This document shows, piece by piece, positions 1-8,089 of a DNA stretch of 64,000 nt. The DNA comes from an uncultured Paludibaculum sp. (GTDB lineage Bacteria > Acidobacteriota > Terriglobia > Bryobacterales > Bryobacteraceae). The position numbers and the translations under genes were made by a program. Below the pieces are notes generated by a model. It did not search any database and was not told where the DNA came from. It saw nothing but the letters and a program-made list of their open reading frames with translations. Where the stretch lies: assembly GCF_963665245.1 (NCBI RefSeq), contig NZ_OY762269.1:62001-126000 (forward strand), read 5' to 3'. The number at the start of each line of letters is the position of its first letter. Within the stretch, counting starts at the first letter, position 1.

Positions 1-1864
1 GATAGTCGCGGAGCCAGAGGGTCCGGAGTTGGGCACGCAGCTCACCGGCCGCGTCCATGAGGTCGAACAGGCGGCTGTGGTCCGTTTCGCTGATTTCGAC
101 GCCGAAGAGGAGGCGATAGTTGGCGGGCTTGGGGTCCTTGGCGAGGGCTTCGCGGAATCCGTCCATCTCCAGGGCATACAGCTGGCGGAGGGCGATGTAG
201 TCGAGGAGGCGCGCGCCGTAGAGGAGGGACTCGTAGAAGGGATCGGGGCCGTCCTTGAGGAGGGTCAGGAGGGTGGCCTGGGCGGATTCGGACTGGATGC
301 GGGCTTCGCGGATGGCGGCGGCATGGGCGCGGGCGCGTTCTAGGCGGCGGGGCTCGAGGGGGTTGGCCCAGAGGGTCTGGAAGACGCGGGTGCCCAAGGC
401 CTTTTCCAGGGCGCTCTGGGATTGGGAGACGGTGGCTAGCAGGCGGCTGACGGCGGCGGCGTGGCGGGGGTGCAGGAGGCGGGCGTAGCGATCGTAGACC
501 TGGGCGTGAGTCAGGGTCTCGTGATTCCAGGAGGCGATGGGTCCGTAGGCGACGGCGGGGTCGGCCATGCGGAGGAGGACCTGGCCGCAGTCGGTCCATT
601 CGGTGTGGAGGATGCCGAGGGAGCGGTGTTTGCGGGCACTTTTGGCGAGGCCGTCGACGTTGCGGAGGGTGTGGTCGAAGTCGGGGACGGCGTCGTAGTA
701 GTTCCAGACGCCGGAGCCGAGGAGGGAGTTCACCTTGGCCGCGGCAAGAGGGGCGACGAAGCGGTCGTAATCGGGTTCATCGGAGTAGCGCCAGGGGATG
801 GCGACGGTGCCCGCGGGGACGCGGGCGATGACTTCCGAATGCTGCAGGAGGATGTCGCCCCAGATCATGACGCGTTTGCCTTTGGCGGCTACGAGGGACG
901 AGACCTGTTCGAAGTGGCGGAGGTAGATTTCGCCGGCTTTGGCGGGCTCGAGCTGACGGCCGGGCACTTTGCCGAGCTCGTAGGTCTCGTCCATGCCGAC
1001 GTGAAACCAGGGGCTGGGGAAGAGGGCGGTGAGCTGGTCGACCCAGTCACGGATGAGGGCCTGGGCTTTGGGGTTGAGCGGGTTGATCTCGCCGCCGTGG
1101 GGCATTTCGGCGAGGGTGGAGTAGGTCTCGATGCGGGCGAGGTCGTGCAGGTGGCCGTAGAGTTCGACGCAGGGGACGACGTCGATGAAGCGGTCGTGCG
1201 CGTAGGCGATGAGTTCGCGGACCTGGGCCTTGGTGAGGCGGGCGGAGGCGCTGAGGAGGGGGAAGCCGTCGAGTTCGACGTTGGTTTCGGAATAGAGGTA
1301 GAACTGGTTGGCTTTCCAGCGGGCGAGGAAGTCGATCTGGCGTTTGAGCTCGTCGAATTTGGGGAAGGGGCCGTGGCTGAGATCGAGCATGAAGCCGCGC
1401 AGGCGCATGGCGGGCCAGTCGGCGATCTCGAGGACGCGCAGGGTCGCGGTGGGGGTGAGTAGCTGGCTCAGGGTCTGGACCGCGTAGAAGAGGCCGCGGG
1501 CGGTGGCGGCTTTCAGGTGAACGCGGGTGGTTGTGATTTTCAGCGAGTAGGCTTCGGAGGAGTTGGGTCCGGGGGTGTCGTCCCACTGCCAGGAGGATTG
1601 CGGAGAGGTGCGCTCAAGGAGGATGACAGGGGCGGTGGTGGAGGCGGCGGGTTGGATTCCGGACTGTTGGAGGATGGCGCGGAGGGCGCGCTCGACCAGG
1701 GCGTCGTCTTTGTCCGGTTTGGCGGCGAAGCCGATGGTTGGGTGGAGGAGTTTGAGGGAGCCGGAACCGAGTTGGACTGTGTGGGGTTGAGGGAGAAGGG
1801 GGAGGTCCTGGGCAGGAAGGAGCGTGGCGGCGGTCAGCAAGACTGCGCTGAGACGGATCAACAT
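1..1864 (-). CDS. Exported GH20 beta-N-acetylhexosaminidase, 3' end cut by window
   Basis: Probable beta-N-acetylhexosaminidase that removes terminal GlcNAc or GalNAc residues. The first 19 residues form a signal peptide ending in LPAQ. A GH20b-type N-terminal domain (about 20-150) is followed by a TIM barrel opening with the family phrase MRLRGFMLDLSHG. The catalytic Asp-Glu pair lies at residues 292-293 in HVGMDETYE. About 621 codons are visible and the C-terminus lies beyond base 1. The ATG overlaps the stop of the upstream enolase-family gene by 7 nt, so it is the distal gene of the ROK-led operon. Third codon positions are almost all C or G, which creates long meaningless antisense ORFs. 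The family is clear; the substrate linkage is inferred. Confidence 0.9.
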   Translation of the reverse strand, partial: MLIRLSAVLLTAATLLPAQDLPLLPQPHTVQLGSGSLKLLHPTIGFAAKPDKDDALVERALRAILQQSGIQPAASTTAPVILLERTSPQSSWQWDDTPGPNSSEAYSLKITTTRVHLKAATARGLFYAVQTLSQLLTPTATLRVLEIADWPAMRLRGFMLDLSHGPFPKFDELKRQIDFLARWKANQFYLYSETNVELDGFPLLSASARLTKAQVRELIAYAHDRFIDVVPCVELYGHLHDLARIETYSTLAEMPHGGEINPLNPKAQALIRDWVDQLTALFPSPWFHVGMDETYELGKVPGRQLEPAKAGEIYLRHFEQVSSLVAAKGKRVMIWGDILLQHSEVIARVPAGTVAIPWRYSDEPDYDRFVAPLAAAKVNSLLGSGVWNYYDAVPDFDHTLRNVDGLAKSARKHRSLGILHTEWTDCGQVLLRMADPAVAYGPIASWNHETLTHAQVYDRYARLLHPRHAAAVSRLLATVSQSQSALEKALGTRVFQTLWANPLEPRRLERARAHAAAIREARIQSESAQATLLTLLKDGPDPFYESLLYGARLLDYIALRQLYALEMDGFREALAKDPKPANYRLLFGVEISETDHSRLFDLMDAAGELRAQLRTLWLRDY

Positions 1865-2988
1865 TCGAGAGGTTCTCCAGATTGGTAGCGGCGCAGGGCC
1901 GAGTGGTCGAGGCGGACACCGAGTCCGGGACCTTGGGGGACCTGGGCAAAGCCGCGTTCGAAGACGATGGGGGATTCCAGGAGGTCGTCCTCGCGGACGA
2001 GTTCTCCGAAGATGTCGGAGGGGATTATGCAGGAGGGGGCGGCTGCGCAGGCGTGAAGGGCGGAGGCTTCCAGGATTCCGAGATCGACTTCGCTGCCGTG
2101 CCAGCATGGGAGGCCGGCGAGGGCGGCTGTGGAAGCGAGCTCAACGAAGCGGAACATGGGTCCGTTGAAGTTGAAGCCGTCGACGGCGTCGAGGCGGAGG
2201 GCCGCCAGGAGGTCGGCGGGGTTCTGGTCGTAGGGCAGGGCGACGTGCAGGTAGAGGGGGATGCGGAGGATCGACTTGAGCTGGCGGAAGCCGGCGATGT
2301 CGGAGCGGAGGACCGGGTCTTCCAGGGCGTACATGGTTTCAGGGCGGACGCCTTCCATCAAGCGGAGCGTGGTGGAGACGTCGTTCCAGCGCTGGTTGGG
2401 GTCGAGCAGGATGCGGATGCGGTGGCCGCAGCGGGCCTCGATGGCTTCGGTCCATTCGCGCACCGGGTCTTCCGACGAGCACTTGAACTTGAAGACGCGG
2501 TGGCCGCGCTGCATGGCTTCGTGGGCTTTGCGGGCGGCGTCGGCGGGCGTGCGGCGGCCGGTCCAGCCGCTGCATTCGACGGAGTGGCGGAAGGCGCCGC
2601 CCAGGAGTTGGTAGACGGGTACGTTGAGAGCCTGGCCGGCGAGGTCGAGGATAGCGGATTCGATGGCGTCGTAGACGCGGGCGTGGGGGACGGGCAGGGC
2701 GCGCCAGTTGAGGGCGAAGAGATCGCGGCCGACGACGGCTTGGATGGCGGCTTCGACGTGATCGGGGTCGGCGGCGCGATAGGTTTCGCCGATGCCGACG
2801 CGGCCATCGCTGCCCTGGAGCTGGATGATCCACTTGAGCTCGTGGGGGAAGTCCTGCCAGGTTTTGCCGGTGTGGAAGCGGCGGGCGAAGTCGGCGTCGG
2901 TGTCGTCGACCTCGCGGGAGTTGAGGCTGTCGGGCCGGGCCGGGACGCGCACAGGGGTGGCGATGGCCTTTTGGATGATGAGGCTCAC
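1858..2988 (-). CDS. Mandelate racemase/muconate cycloisomerase-like enolase-superfamily protein
   Basis: Enolase-superfamily enzyme of 376 residues, expected to abstract the alpha-proton of a carboxylate such as a sugar acid. An N-terminal capping domain precedes the barrel. Visible catalytic landmarks are a K-x-K pair (FKFKC), a metal ligand in DPNQRW and a second in ALEDP. The usual third acidic ligand is not obvious, because the expected strand reads IPLYLHVALPYD. A late WHGSE segment could give the general-base His of the mandelate racemase group. The start is GTG at 2988, with GGAGG just upstream, overlapping the previous stop as GTGA. It sits between a dehydrogenase and GH20 in one operon. 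The substrate cannot be read from the sequence. Confidence 0.85.
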   Translation of the reverse strand: MSLIIQKAIATPVRVPARPDSLNSREVDDTDADFARRFHTGKTWQDFPHELKWIIQLQGSDGRVGIGETYRAADPDHVEAAIQAVVGRDLFALNWRALPVPHARVYDAIESAILDLAGQALNVPVYQLLGGAFRHSVECSGWTGRRTPADAARKAHEAMQRGHRVFKFKCSSEDPVREWTEAIEARCGHRIRILLDPNQRWNDVSTTLRLMEGVRPETMYALEDPVLRSDIAGFRQLKSILRIPLYLHVALPYDQNPADLLAALRLDAVDGFNFNGPMFRFVELASTAALAGLPCWHGSEVDLGILEASALHACAAAPSCIIPSDIFGELVREDDLLESPIVFERGFAQVPQGPGLGVRLDHSALRRYQSGEPLEC

Positions 2989-3980
2989 GGCTTCCTCCGG
3001 CGGGACGCGGGGCGGTCGCCGATGTCCTCGGGGTACTCCTGCGCAAGGGTGCGGATGCGGTAGCTGAAGTCGAGGAAGAGCTTCTCCCAGCGTTCGGCCT
3101 GGCCGTCGCGGTATTTGTAGAAGCCGCGCGCGTTGGAGACGCCTTTGGCTCCGGATTGGGCGAGGCGTTTCAGGGTCGGCGGGACTTCGGTGGTGTTGGA
3201 GAGTTCGGGGAAGAGGTCTTTGGCTACGGCGGCGTAGGCGGGAAGGCCGGTGAGGTCCATGAAGCGGAAGGGGCCGGCGAAGGTGATCCAGTAGCCGAGG
3301 TCGTTGCGGAGGGAGCGGTCGACATCGGCGACGGTGGCGTAGCCGTTCTCGACGAGGTAGAGCGCTTCGCGGATGAGGGCGTAGAAGCAGCGGTTGGTGA
3401 TGAAACCGCGGATGTCGCGGCGGAGGAAAGTGGGCTCCTTGCCCCAGCGGCGGGAAAGAGCGAGAACGCGGCGGGCGACGGCGGGCGAGGTGTCGTTGCC
3501 GCAGATGACTTCGAGAAAACGCGTGGTGTGGGCGGGTTCGGCCCAATGGATGCCGAGGATACGGCGCGGGTGGCGAGTCTCCTTCTGAAGGATGGAGATG
3601 GGGATGGCGGAGGTGTTGCAGCCGATGGGGACGTGGCGGCCGACGGAGCCTTCGATGCTCTCGATGAGCTTCTGCTTCTGCGCGCCGTTTTCGGAGATGG
3701 ACTCGATCACGATCTCCGATTCGCCGAGTTCGGTGACGTCGCCGGTGGTGCGGAAGCGTTGCATGGCCTCGTCGACGGGGCTGTGGAGGAGATTCTCCTG
3801 ACTCATCTTGCGAAGGAGCGCGGCGATACGGCGGCGGGCGGTGGAGCGCTGTCCGGCATCCTTTTCGACCCCGGTAACCGGGTGTCCAGCGGAGAGGAGA
3901 CAGGCGGTGATGCTGGCGCCCATCAGGCCGAGTCCAGCGACTCCGGCCGGCATGCGGCCCACGTCAAGTGTTTCAGGCAT
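2985..3980 (-). CDS. 3-hydroxyacyl-CoA dehydrogenase-like NAD-dependent dehydrogenase
   Basis: NAD-binding 3-hydroxyacyl-CoA dehydrogenase family protein of 331 residues. A Rossmann motif (GLGLMG) lies near residues 17-22, an IVIESISEN segment matches the family's IEA-x-x-E strand, and GIHWAEPAH carries the catalytic His in place of the usual HFFNP. The C-terminal helical domain follows from about 190. Related enzymes of this size include L-gulonate 3-dehydrogenase, so a sugar-derived hydroxy acid is as likely a substrate as an acyl-CoA. ATG at 3980 is preferred over an upstream in-frame start because GGAGGA lies about 9 nt before it. It overlaps the creatininase gene by 8 nt. Confidence 0.85.
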   Translation of the reverse strand: MPETLDVGRMPAGVAGLGLMGASITACLLSAGHPVTGVEKDAGQRSTARRRIAALLRKMSQENLLHSPVDEAMQRFRTTGDVTELGESEIVIESISENGAQKQKLIESIEGSVGRHVPIGCNTSAIPISILQKETRHPRRILGIHWAEPAHTTRFLEVICGNDTSPAVARRVLALSRRWGKEPTFLRRDIRGFITNRCFYALIREALYLVENGYATVADVDRSLRNDLGYWITFAGPFRFMDLTGLPAYAAVAKDLFPELSNTTEVPPTLKRLAQSGAKGVSNARGFYKYRDGQAERWEKLFLDFSYRIRTLAQEYPEDIGDRPASRRRKP

Positions 3981-4755
3981 TTCGTAGATCCTCCATGGGT
4001 GGCCATGAGGCAAAGTCAGTCAGAAATTCGATGAGCGTGTCGACAGCGGCGGAGAGCAGGTGGCTGCCTTTGGCGGCTGTGGCTTTGTGGGGTTCGCCGC
4101 TGGAGCCGTTGCCGGAGAGGAACTCGGTGCGCCGGACGATGGAGATGCCGCGATAGGGGGCGTCGTCTTCCCAGGCCACGTAGTTGTTGGCTGGAGGGCG
4201 AGCGGCGCGGGCGGCCCGGTCCGGGTGCACGCGGGTGGAGTCGAGGACGAGCATCATGCTCGTTTCGTATTCGCAGGCGTGGCTGAGGGCCGGGGACTCC
4301 AGGGGCGGCTGTCCGGCGAAGACGGCTCCGGCGAGTTCCCAGTAAGTGGCCAGGGCGACTTCAGCGACCGGCGCCTGAGCGAGGATCGAGAGCGCCTGGC
4401 GGGTGGGCGTTATGTTGCCGCCGTGCCCATTGAGGATGACGATGCGGCGGAAGCCTGAGCCTTCGAGTGAGCGGACGAGGTCGACGACGAGGCGGGTGAA
4501 GAGTTCGGGATGAATGCTGAGGGTTCCGGCGAATGACAAATGGTGGTGGCTGGAGCCGTAGGGCAGCGTGGGGCAGAGGATGACGCGATCGGCCAGGGCT
4601 TGCTCGGCGGCATTGGCAAGGGCCGTGACGAGATCGGTGTCGGTGGTCACGGGCAGGTGCGGGCCGTGCTGCTCGACGGCGGCGACGGGCAGGACCGCGA
4701 TTGCGCCGGGTGCGAGGCGGGCGATTTCGGGGGAGGTGAGAGCGGACAGCTTCAA
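3973..4755 (-). CDS. Creatininase-family amidohydrolase
   Basis: Creatininase/ArfB/MftE-fold metal-dependent hydrolase of 260 residues, typical for the family. Metal-site signatures are all visible: VEQHGPHLP near residue 27, TDTD near 37, SSHHHLSFAGT near 68, NGHGGN near 110 and the glutamate in ACEYETS near 167. The family opens cyclic amides or trims small amide or formamide groups; here it may act on an amino-sugar-derived intermediate, which is inference from context only. The start is TTG at 4755, overlapping the aldolase stop as TTGA, with AGGGAG a few bases upstream. It is the fourth gene of the ROK-led operon. Confidence 0.85.
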   Translation of the reverse strand: MKLSALTSPEIARLAPGAIAVLPVAAVEQHGPHLPVTTDTDLVTALANAAEQALADRVILCPTLPYGSSHHHLSFAGTLSIHPELFTRLVVDLVRSLEGSGFRRIVILNGHGGNITPTRQALSILAQAPVAEVALATYWELAGAVFAGQPPLESPALSHACEYETSMMLVLDSTRVHPDRAARAARPPANNYVAWEDDAPYRGISIVRRTEFLSGNGSSGEPHKATAAKGSHLLSAAVDTLIEFLTDFASWPPMEDLRNA

Positions 4756-5690
4756 CGGGGTGCTCCCTGGGGTGCGAGTTCGAGGCCGTGCTCCTGCACC
4801 AGGCGGACGATGCGCTGGTTGAGGAGGGCGATGTACTGGAGGTCGTGCTGGCTGGGCCGGAGGGTGGCGCGTCGGACGGTGACGCTGTCGAGAAGGCCGC
4901 GAGCCTGGAGCAGGAGCTTTTCCGCGTGGTGGAAGAGCTCCATGTTCTGGAGGCTGTAGAGGATCTGGGGCAGGATGCCCTCGAAGAGGGGCTGAGCCTC
5001 TTCGCGGCGGCCCTCACGGGCGAGGAGGAAGACCTTGCGAAGCAGGTCAGTGAGGCCGAGGCCGGGAACGACGCCCGCGATGCCGGCTGGTGCGAGTTCG
5101 AGGGTATACATGCCGCCCCAGCCTTCGAGGACACCGACGCTGCCGGAGGTGGCGTCGCGGATGGCGGCCACCTTAGCGGCGAGGCGGGGTTCTTCCAGCT
5201 TGATGTAGCGGAAGTGCGGGTGGCGGCGGTTGAGCTCGGCGATGGCGGGCACGGACAGGGAGGCGCCGCCGGGGTTGAAGTCCTGGAGGATGAAGGGGAC
5301 CTGCACAGCGGAGAGCAGGGCTCCGAAGTGGTCGCGCAGGTCGGCGTCGGAGAGGGCGAATTGACGGGGGGCGGCGGAGCAGATGGCCGAGGCTCCGGCG
5401 TCAACGGCGCGTCCGGCGGCGTCGATGGCGAGCCGAGTGGAGGCGTAGTTCACCTGGGCGATGACGGGCAGGCGTCCGGCGGAACGGCGGACAGCGCGGC
5501 TGGTGATCTGGAGGCGTTCGTCCTCAGAGAGTTTGTAGAACTCGCTGGCGTAGGCCGGCAGACAGACGGCGCAGGCGCCGGCGTCAACGGCGAAGTCGAT
5601 GAGGCGATCGAGATCGGTCCAGCAGATCTCCTCGGATTCCTCGAAGGGCGTGGGGATGATGGGGACAATACCGTCGATTTGAAAGGTCAT
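4752..5690 (-). CDS. DapA/NanA-family aldolase or dehydratase
   Basis: Class I aldolase of the dihydrodipicolinate synthase/N-acetylneuraminate lyase family, 312 residues. The Schiff-base lysine is K164 in FRYIKLEEP. Two positions differ from true DapA: the catalytic tyrosine strand reads FILQDFNP (133-140), and the TTGE loop is replaced by YASE near residue 47. A biosynthetic DapA role is therefore unlikely and a catabolic keto-acid lyase or dehydratase is more plausible. The ATG at 5690 overlaps the permease stop as ATGA. The operon context with GH20 and a ROK regulator would suit sialic-acid-like or amino-sugar acids, but this is unproven. Confidence 0.85.
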   Translation of the reverse strand: MTFQIDGIVPIIPTPFEESEEICWTDLDRLIDFAVDAGACAVCLPAYASEFYKLSEDERLQITSRAVRRSAGRLPVIAQVNYASTRLAIDAAGRAVDAGASAICSAAPRQFALSDADLRDHFGALLSAVQVPFILQDFNPGGASLSVPAIAELNRRHPHFRYIKLEEPRLAAKVAAIRDATSGSVGVLEGWGGMYTLELAPAGIAGVVPGLGLTDLLRKVFLLAREGRREEAQPLFEGILPQILYSLQNMELFHHAEKLLLQARGLLDSVTVRRATLRPSQHDLQYIALLNQRIVRLVQEHGLELAPQGAPR

Positions 5691-6604
5691 GAAGAGGTCA
5701 CCGTTCGTTTGGATCTCTGTTCGTGCATGGTTACGAGCCAGGCACCGATTCCTACCAGGAGGCCGCCCGCCAGCAGGGCGGAGCTGACTGTTTCGTGCAG
5801 AGCCAGGCCGGAGAGCAGGACGCCGAAGACGGGCAGGAAGTAGATGGAGAGGGAGGCCTGGGTGGCGTCGACCTCGCCGAGGACCCGGAAGTAGAGGAAC
5901 ATCGAGAGGGCGAGGCTGAGGGCTCCGATGATGATGAGGCCGAAGAGCGCCGCGGAGGAAGCGGACTGGAGGCGCTGGAGGGGTCCGGGCTCGTAGAAGA
6001 GCATGGCGGGCAGCAGGGCGATGAGCGAGACCGTGAAGGTGGCGACGAGGAGCTGCGCGGGTCCGAGCCAGTCGAGAGCGCGCTTGCTGTAGACGTTGTA
6101 GAAGGCGCTGCCCCAGCAACTAAGGAAGATGAGCATGTTGCCGAGGAAATAGCGGCCTTCGACGAAGCTGGTTTCGTTCCAGCGGATGCCGGAGGAGAGC
6201 AGGACTCCGGGGATGGAGAGGGCGAAAGCAAGCCAGCGCACGGAGCTCATGCGCTCGCCGAGAAGGAGGGCGGCGAGGACGGTCATGAGTACGGGGACTG
6301 TCAGGTTGATGACGGAGGCATTGGAAGCGGGGGCGCGTTCGAGGCCCCAATTCAGGCACATCTGGGCGATGAGGGAGCCGCTGAGTCCGAGGACGAGGAC
6401 CTGCGCCAGCCGGTGCGGCCAGCGGCCTGGCGGCGCGGCAGGGCGGCGTTCCGACCAGGCTACCGGGAGCATGAGGATGGCAGCGAGGAGCATGGCGAAC
6501 CAGGTGAGTGTGAGCGGGCGAAGCTCTTGGGCCGCCACACGGGACGCAGGAAACTGGATGGCCCAAAGGAAGTTCACCAGGGCCAGCAACACGAAATTGC
6601 GCAT
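5687..6604 (-). CDS. EamA/DMT-family permease
   Basis: Inner-membrane drug/metabolite transporter of 305 residues with about ten hydrophobic segments arranged as two EamA repeats. The N-terminus (VNFLWAIQFPASRVAA) is typical of the first EamA helix, and the second repeat begins near FLSCWGSAFYNVYSK. A positively charged tail (EQRSKR) ends in the cytoplasm. It begins 6 nt after the ROK regulator stop and overlaps the aldolase gene by 4 nt, so it is translated with both. It probably moves the sugar or sugar acid handled by the operon across the inner membrane; the direction and substrate are not visible. Confidence 0.88.
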   Translation of the reverse strand: MRNFVLLALVNFLWAIQFPASRVAAQELRPLTLTWFAMLLAAILMLPVAWSERRPAAPPGRWPHRLAQVLVLGLSGSLIAQMCLNWGLERAPASNASVINLTVPVLMTVLAALLLGERMSSVRWLAFALSIPGVLLSSGIRWNETSFVEGRYFLGNMLIFLSCWGSAFYNVYSKRALDWLGPAQLLVATFTVSLIALLPAMLFYEPGPLQRLQSASSAALFGLIIIGALSLALSMFLYFRVLGEVDATQASLSIYFLPVFGVLLSGLALHETVSSALLAGGLLVGIGAWLVTMHEQRSKRTVTSS

Positions 6605-6610
6605 ACGGTT

Positions 6611-7876
6611 CTAGTGGTCGGCGGTAAGCTTCATACGACCCGAGGCGCCCTCGCGCAGATGCTGCGGCGTTTTGAGCTCGGGGATGGTGAACAGCTCTTC
6701 GAGACTCAACAGGCCCGCGCCGAGGACGCCGGCGGTATCGCCGAGCGAGCCGAAACAGATGACGAGATCCTCAGTGAGATGGCTGAGGGCCTGGAGGCGC
6801 ACGGTGCGCTGGATCTGATCGAGGAAGCCGGCGCCGCAGATCTCGAGGCGTTGATCGAGGACGATGCGGGCGGGGTCGAGCAGATTGACGAGGTTGGCGA
6901 GGCCGATGGCGAGGTAGCGGCACATCTCTTCTGAAATGGAGAGGCAGACTTTATCGCCGGCACGGGCGGCTTCGAGGACATCCCAGCCCGTGACACGCAA
7001 GGGATCGCCGCCGGTTCTGGACAATGCCAGGGACGAGCCGCCTTCGCGGATGATCTCGCGGAAGCGATGGGCGAGGGCGGGCGAACCGGCCACGGCCTCG
7101 AGACAGCCGAAGCTGCCGCATTTGCAGGCCACATTGGCCATGCTGACGCGGGTGTGCCCGAACTCACCGGCGCTGGTGCGGCGGCCTTCGATGACGCGGC
7201 CGCCGGAGAAGAGGGCGGAGCCGATACCGGCGCCGTACTCGATGTAGATCATGTCGTCGTTGGATTCACCGGCGCCGAGCAGGCGTTCCGCGTTGCCGCG
7301 GCAGCGAGTGGCGTTTTCGACGAAGGCCGGGACGTGGAAGGCGTCTTCGAAGATGTTGACGAGGGGGACGTTGCGCCAGAAGTCCAACTGAGAAGAGAGG
7401 ACGGAGATGCCCTGGCTGCGGTTGACCAGACCGACGTCGGCGATCCCGATGCCGCGGAGGCTGCGGGCAGAGACTCCGGCCTCGGCGAGCGCCTTGCGGG
7501 CACAGCGTTTCAATTGATCAATGAGGGCGGATTCGCCGCCGTCGAGGCGGGTGGGTTCGCGGACGAGGCCGCGGATGTGGGGGGCAAGGTCCATGACACC
7601 GGCGACAACGGTTTCGGAGTCGAACTCGATGCCGAGGAGGAAGCCCTGTTCTTGATTGACGCGCAGGAGGACCTGTTTGCGGCCGGTGGGGTTGTCGCTG
7701 AGTCCAGCGACCTCAAGGCGGCGCTCACTGAGGAGTTCCTTGGTTAGTTGGGAGATGGCGCTGGTGCGCAGACCGGTGAGGCGATGGATTTCGACACGAG
7801 AGAGGGGTCCGAAGTTGCGGACGACATTGAGGATGACTCCGGCATCCCGTTCCTTTTGAGTGTTGACGTACTTCAT
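6611..7876 (-). CDS. ROK-family transcriptional regulator
   Basis: NagC/XylR-type repressor of 421 residues. A winged helix-turn-helix occupies about 15-65 (SRVEIHRLTGLRTSAISQL), followed by a ROK sugar-binding domain. The zinc signature CKCGSFGCLE lies near 251-260, preceded by GEFGHTR, which carries the zinc-binding His. The kinase phosphate loop is degenerate, as in the regulators of this family. ATG at 7876 has GGGAGG 4 nt upstream. It heads the seven-gene operon, and its own promoter overlaps a perfect palindrome, so autoregulation is likely. The effector is probably a sugar such as an N-acetylhexosamine or its phosphate. Confidence 0.92.
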   Translation of the reverse strand: MKYVNTQKERDAGVILNVVRNFGPLSRVEIHRLTGLRTSAISQLTKELLSERRLEVAGLSDNPTGRKQVLLRVNQEQGFLLGIEFDSETVVAGVMDLAPHIRGLVREPTRLDGGESALIDQLKRCARKALAEAGVSARSLRGIGIADVGLVNRSQGISVLSSQLDFWRNVPLVNIFEDAFHVPAFVENATRCRGNAERLLGAGESNDDMIYIEYGAGIGSALFSGGRVIEGRRTSAGEFGHTRVSMANVACKCGSFGCLEAVAGSPALAHRFREIIREGGSSLALSRTGGDPLRVTGWDVLEAARAGDKVCLSISEEMCRYLAIGLANLVNLLDPARIVLDQRLEICGAGFLDQIQRTVRLQALSHLTEDLVICFGSLGDTAGVLGAGLLSLEELFTIPELKTPQHLREGASGRMKLTADH

Positions 7877-7890
7877 CGGGCCTCCCAGCG

Positions 7891-7919
7891 ATCGTAGGAT
7901 GAACGGGATGGTGTGTCAA
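7891..7919 (-). promoter_or_regulatory. Predicted promoter of the ROK-led operon
   Basis: On the minus strand a perfect -35 box TTGACA (7914-7919) is separated by 17 nt from a -10-like TACGAT (7891-7896). Only 14 nt separate the -10 box from the ATG, so the 5' leader would be very short and the GGGAGG ribosome site would lie almost at the transcript start. Confidence 0.55.
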
Positions 7920-7933
7920 GAGAAAGTTTCTCT
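7919..7933. promoter_or_regulatory. Palindromic operator candidate 1
   Basis: Perfect 15-nt dyad AGAGAAAGTTTCTCT, centred on 7926, directly abutting the -35 box of the ROK promoter. A repressor bound here would block RNA polymerase. The AGAAA/TTTCT half-sites recur in the palindrome at 7964-7977. Confidence 0.5.
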
Positions 7934-7963
7934 AATAAAACATTTGCTTCGTTACAAAACGGC

Positions 7964-7977
7964 TTCTATCGATAGAA
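7964..7977. promoter_or_regulatory. Palindromic operator candidate 2
   Basis: Perfect 14-nt dyad TTCTATCGATAGAA midway between the two divergent promoters. It shares TTCT/AGAA ends with the dyad at 7919-7933, so the same protein could bind both, perhaps by looping. Confidence 0.45.
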
Positions 7978-8001
7978 AGTTCGGTTTCTGTTATTTTCTT
8001 C

Positions 8002-8031
8002 TTGACTGGCGATCGTATTCGCCCCTACACT
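8002..8031 (+). promoter_or_regulatory. Predicted promoter of the TonB-dependent receptor operon
   Basis: TTGACT (8002-8007), an 18-nt spacer and TACACT (8026-8031) resemble a sigma-70 promoter. The spacer holds a small inverted repeat, GGCGA...TCGCC (8008-8023). The receptor ATG follows 58 nt downstream with AAGGAGGT. Confidence 0.5.
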
Positions 8032-8089
8032 GCGGCAATGCCGGCCGCTGGAGCTCTGGGCAGAGCGGCGGCATGAAGGAGGTCAACCC

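Noticed and set aside
461..1462. Long plus-strand ORF opposite GH20
   Set aside because: Gly/Glu/Val-rich composition is the antisense shadow of strongly C/G-ending codons; no family motif, and the GH20 reading frame is certain.
1882..3063. 393-codon plus-strand ORF opposite the enolase-family gene
   Set aside because: Low-complexity antisense shadow of a gene with clear catalytic motifs.
5723..6934. 403-codon plus-strand ORF opposite the permease
   Set aside because: Highly acidic shadow frame crossing two real genes and their junction.
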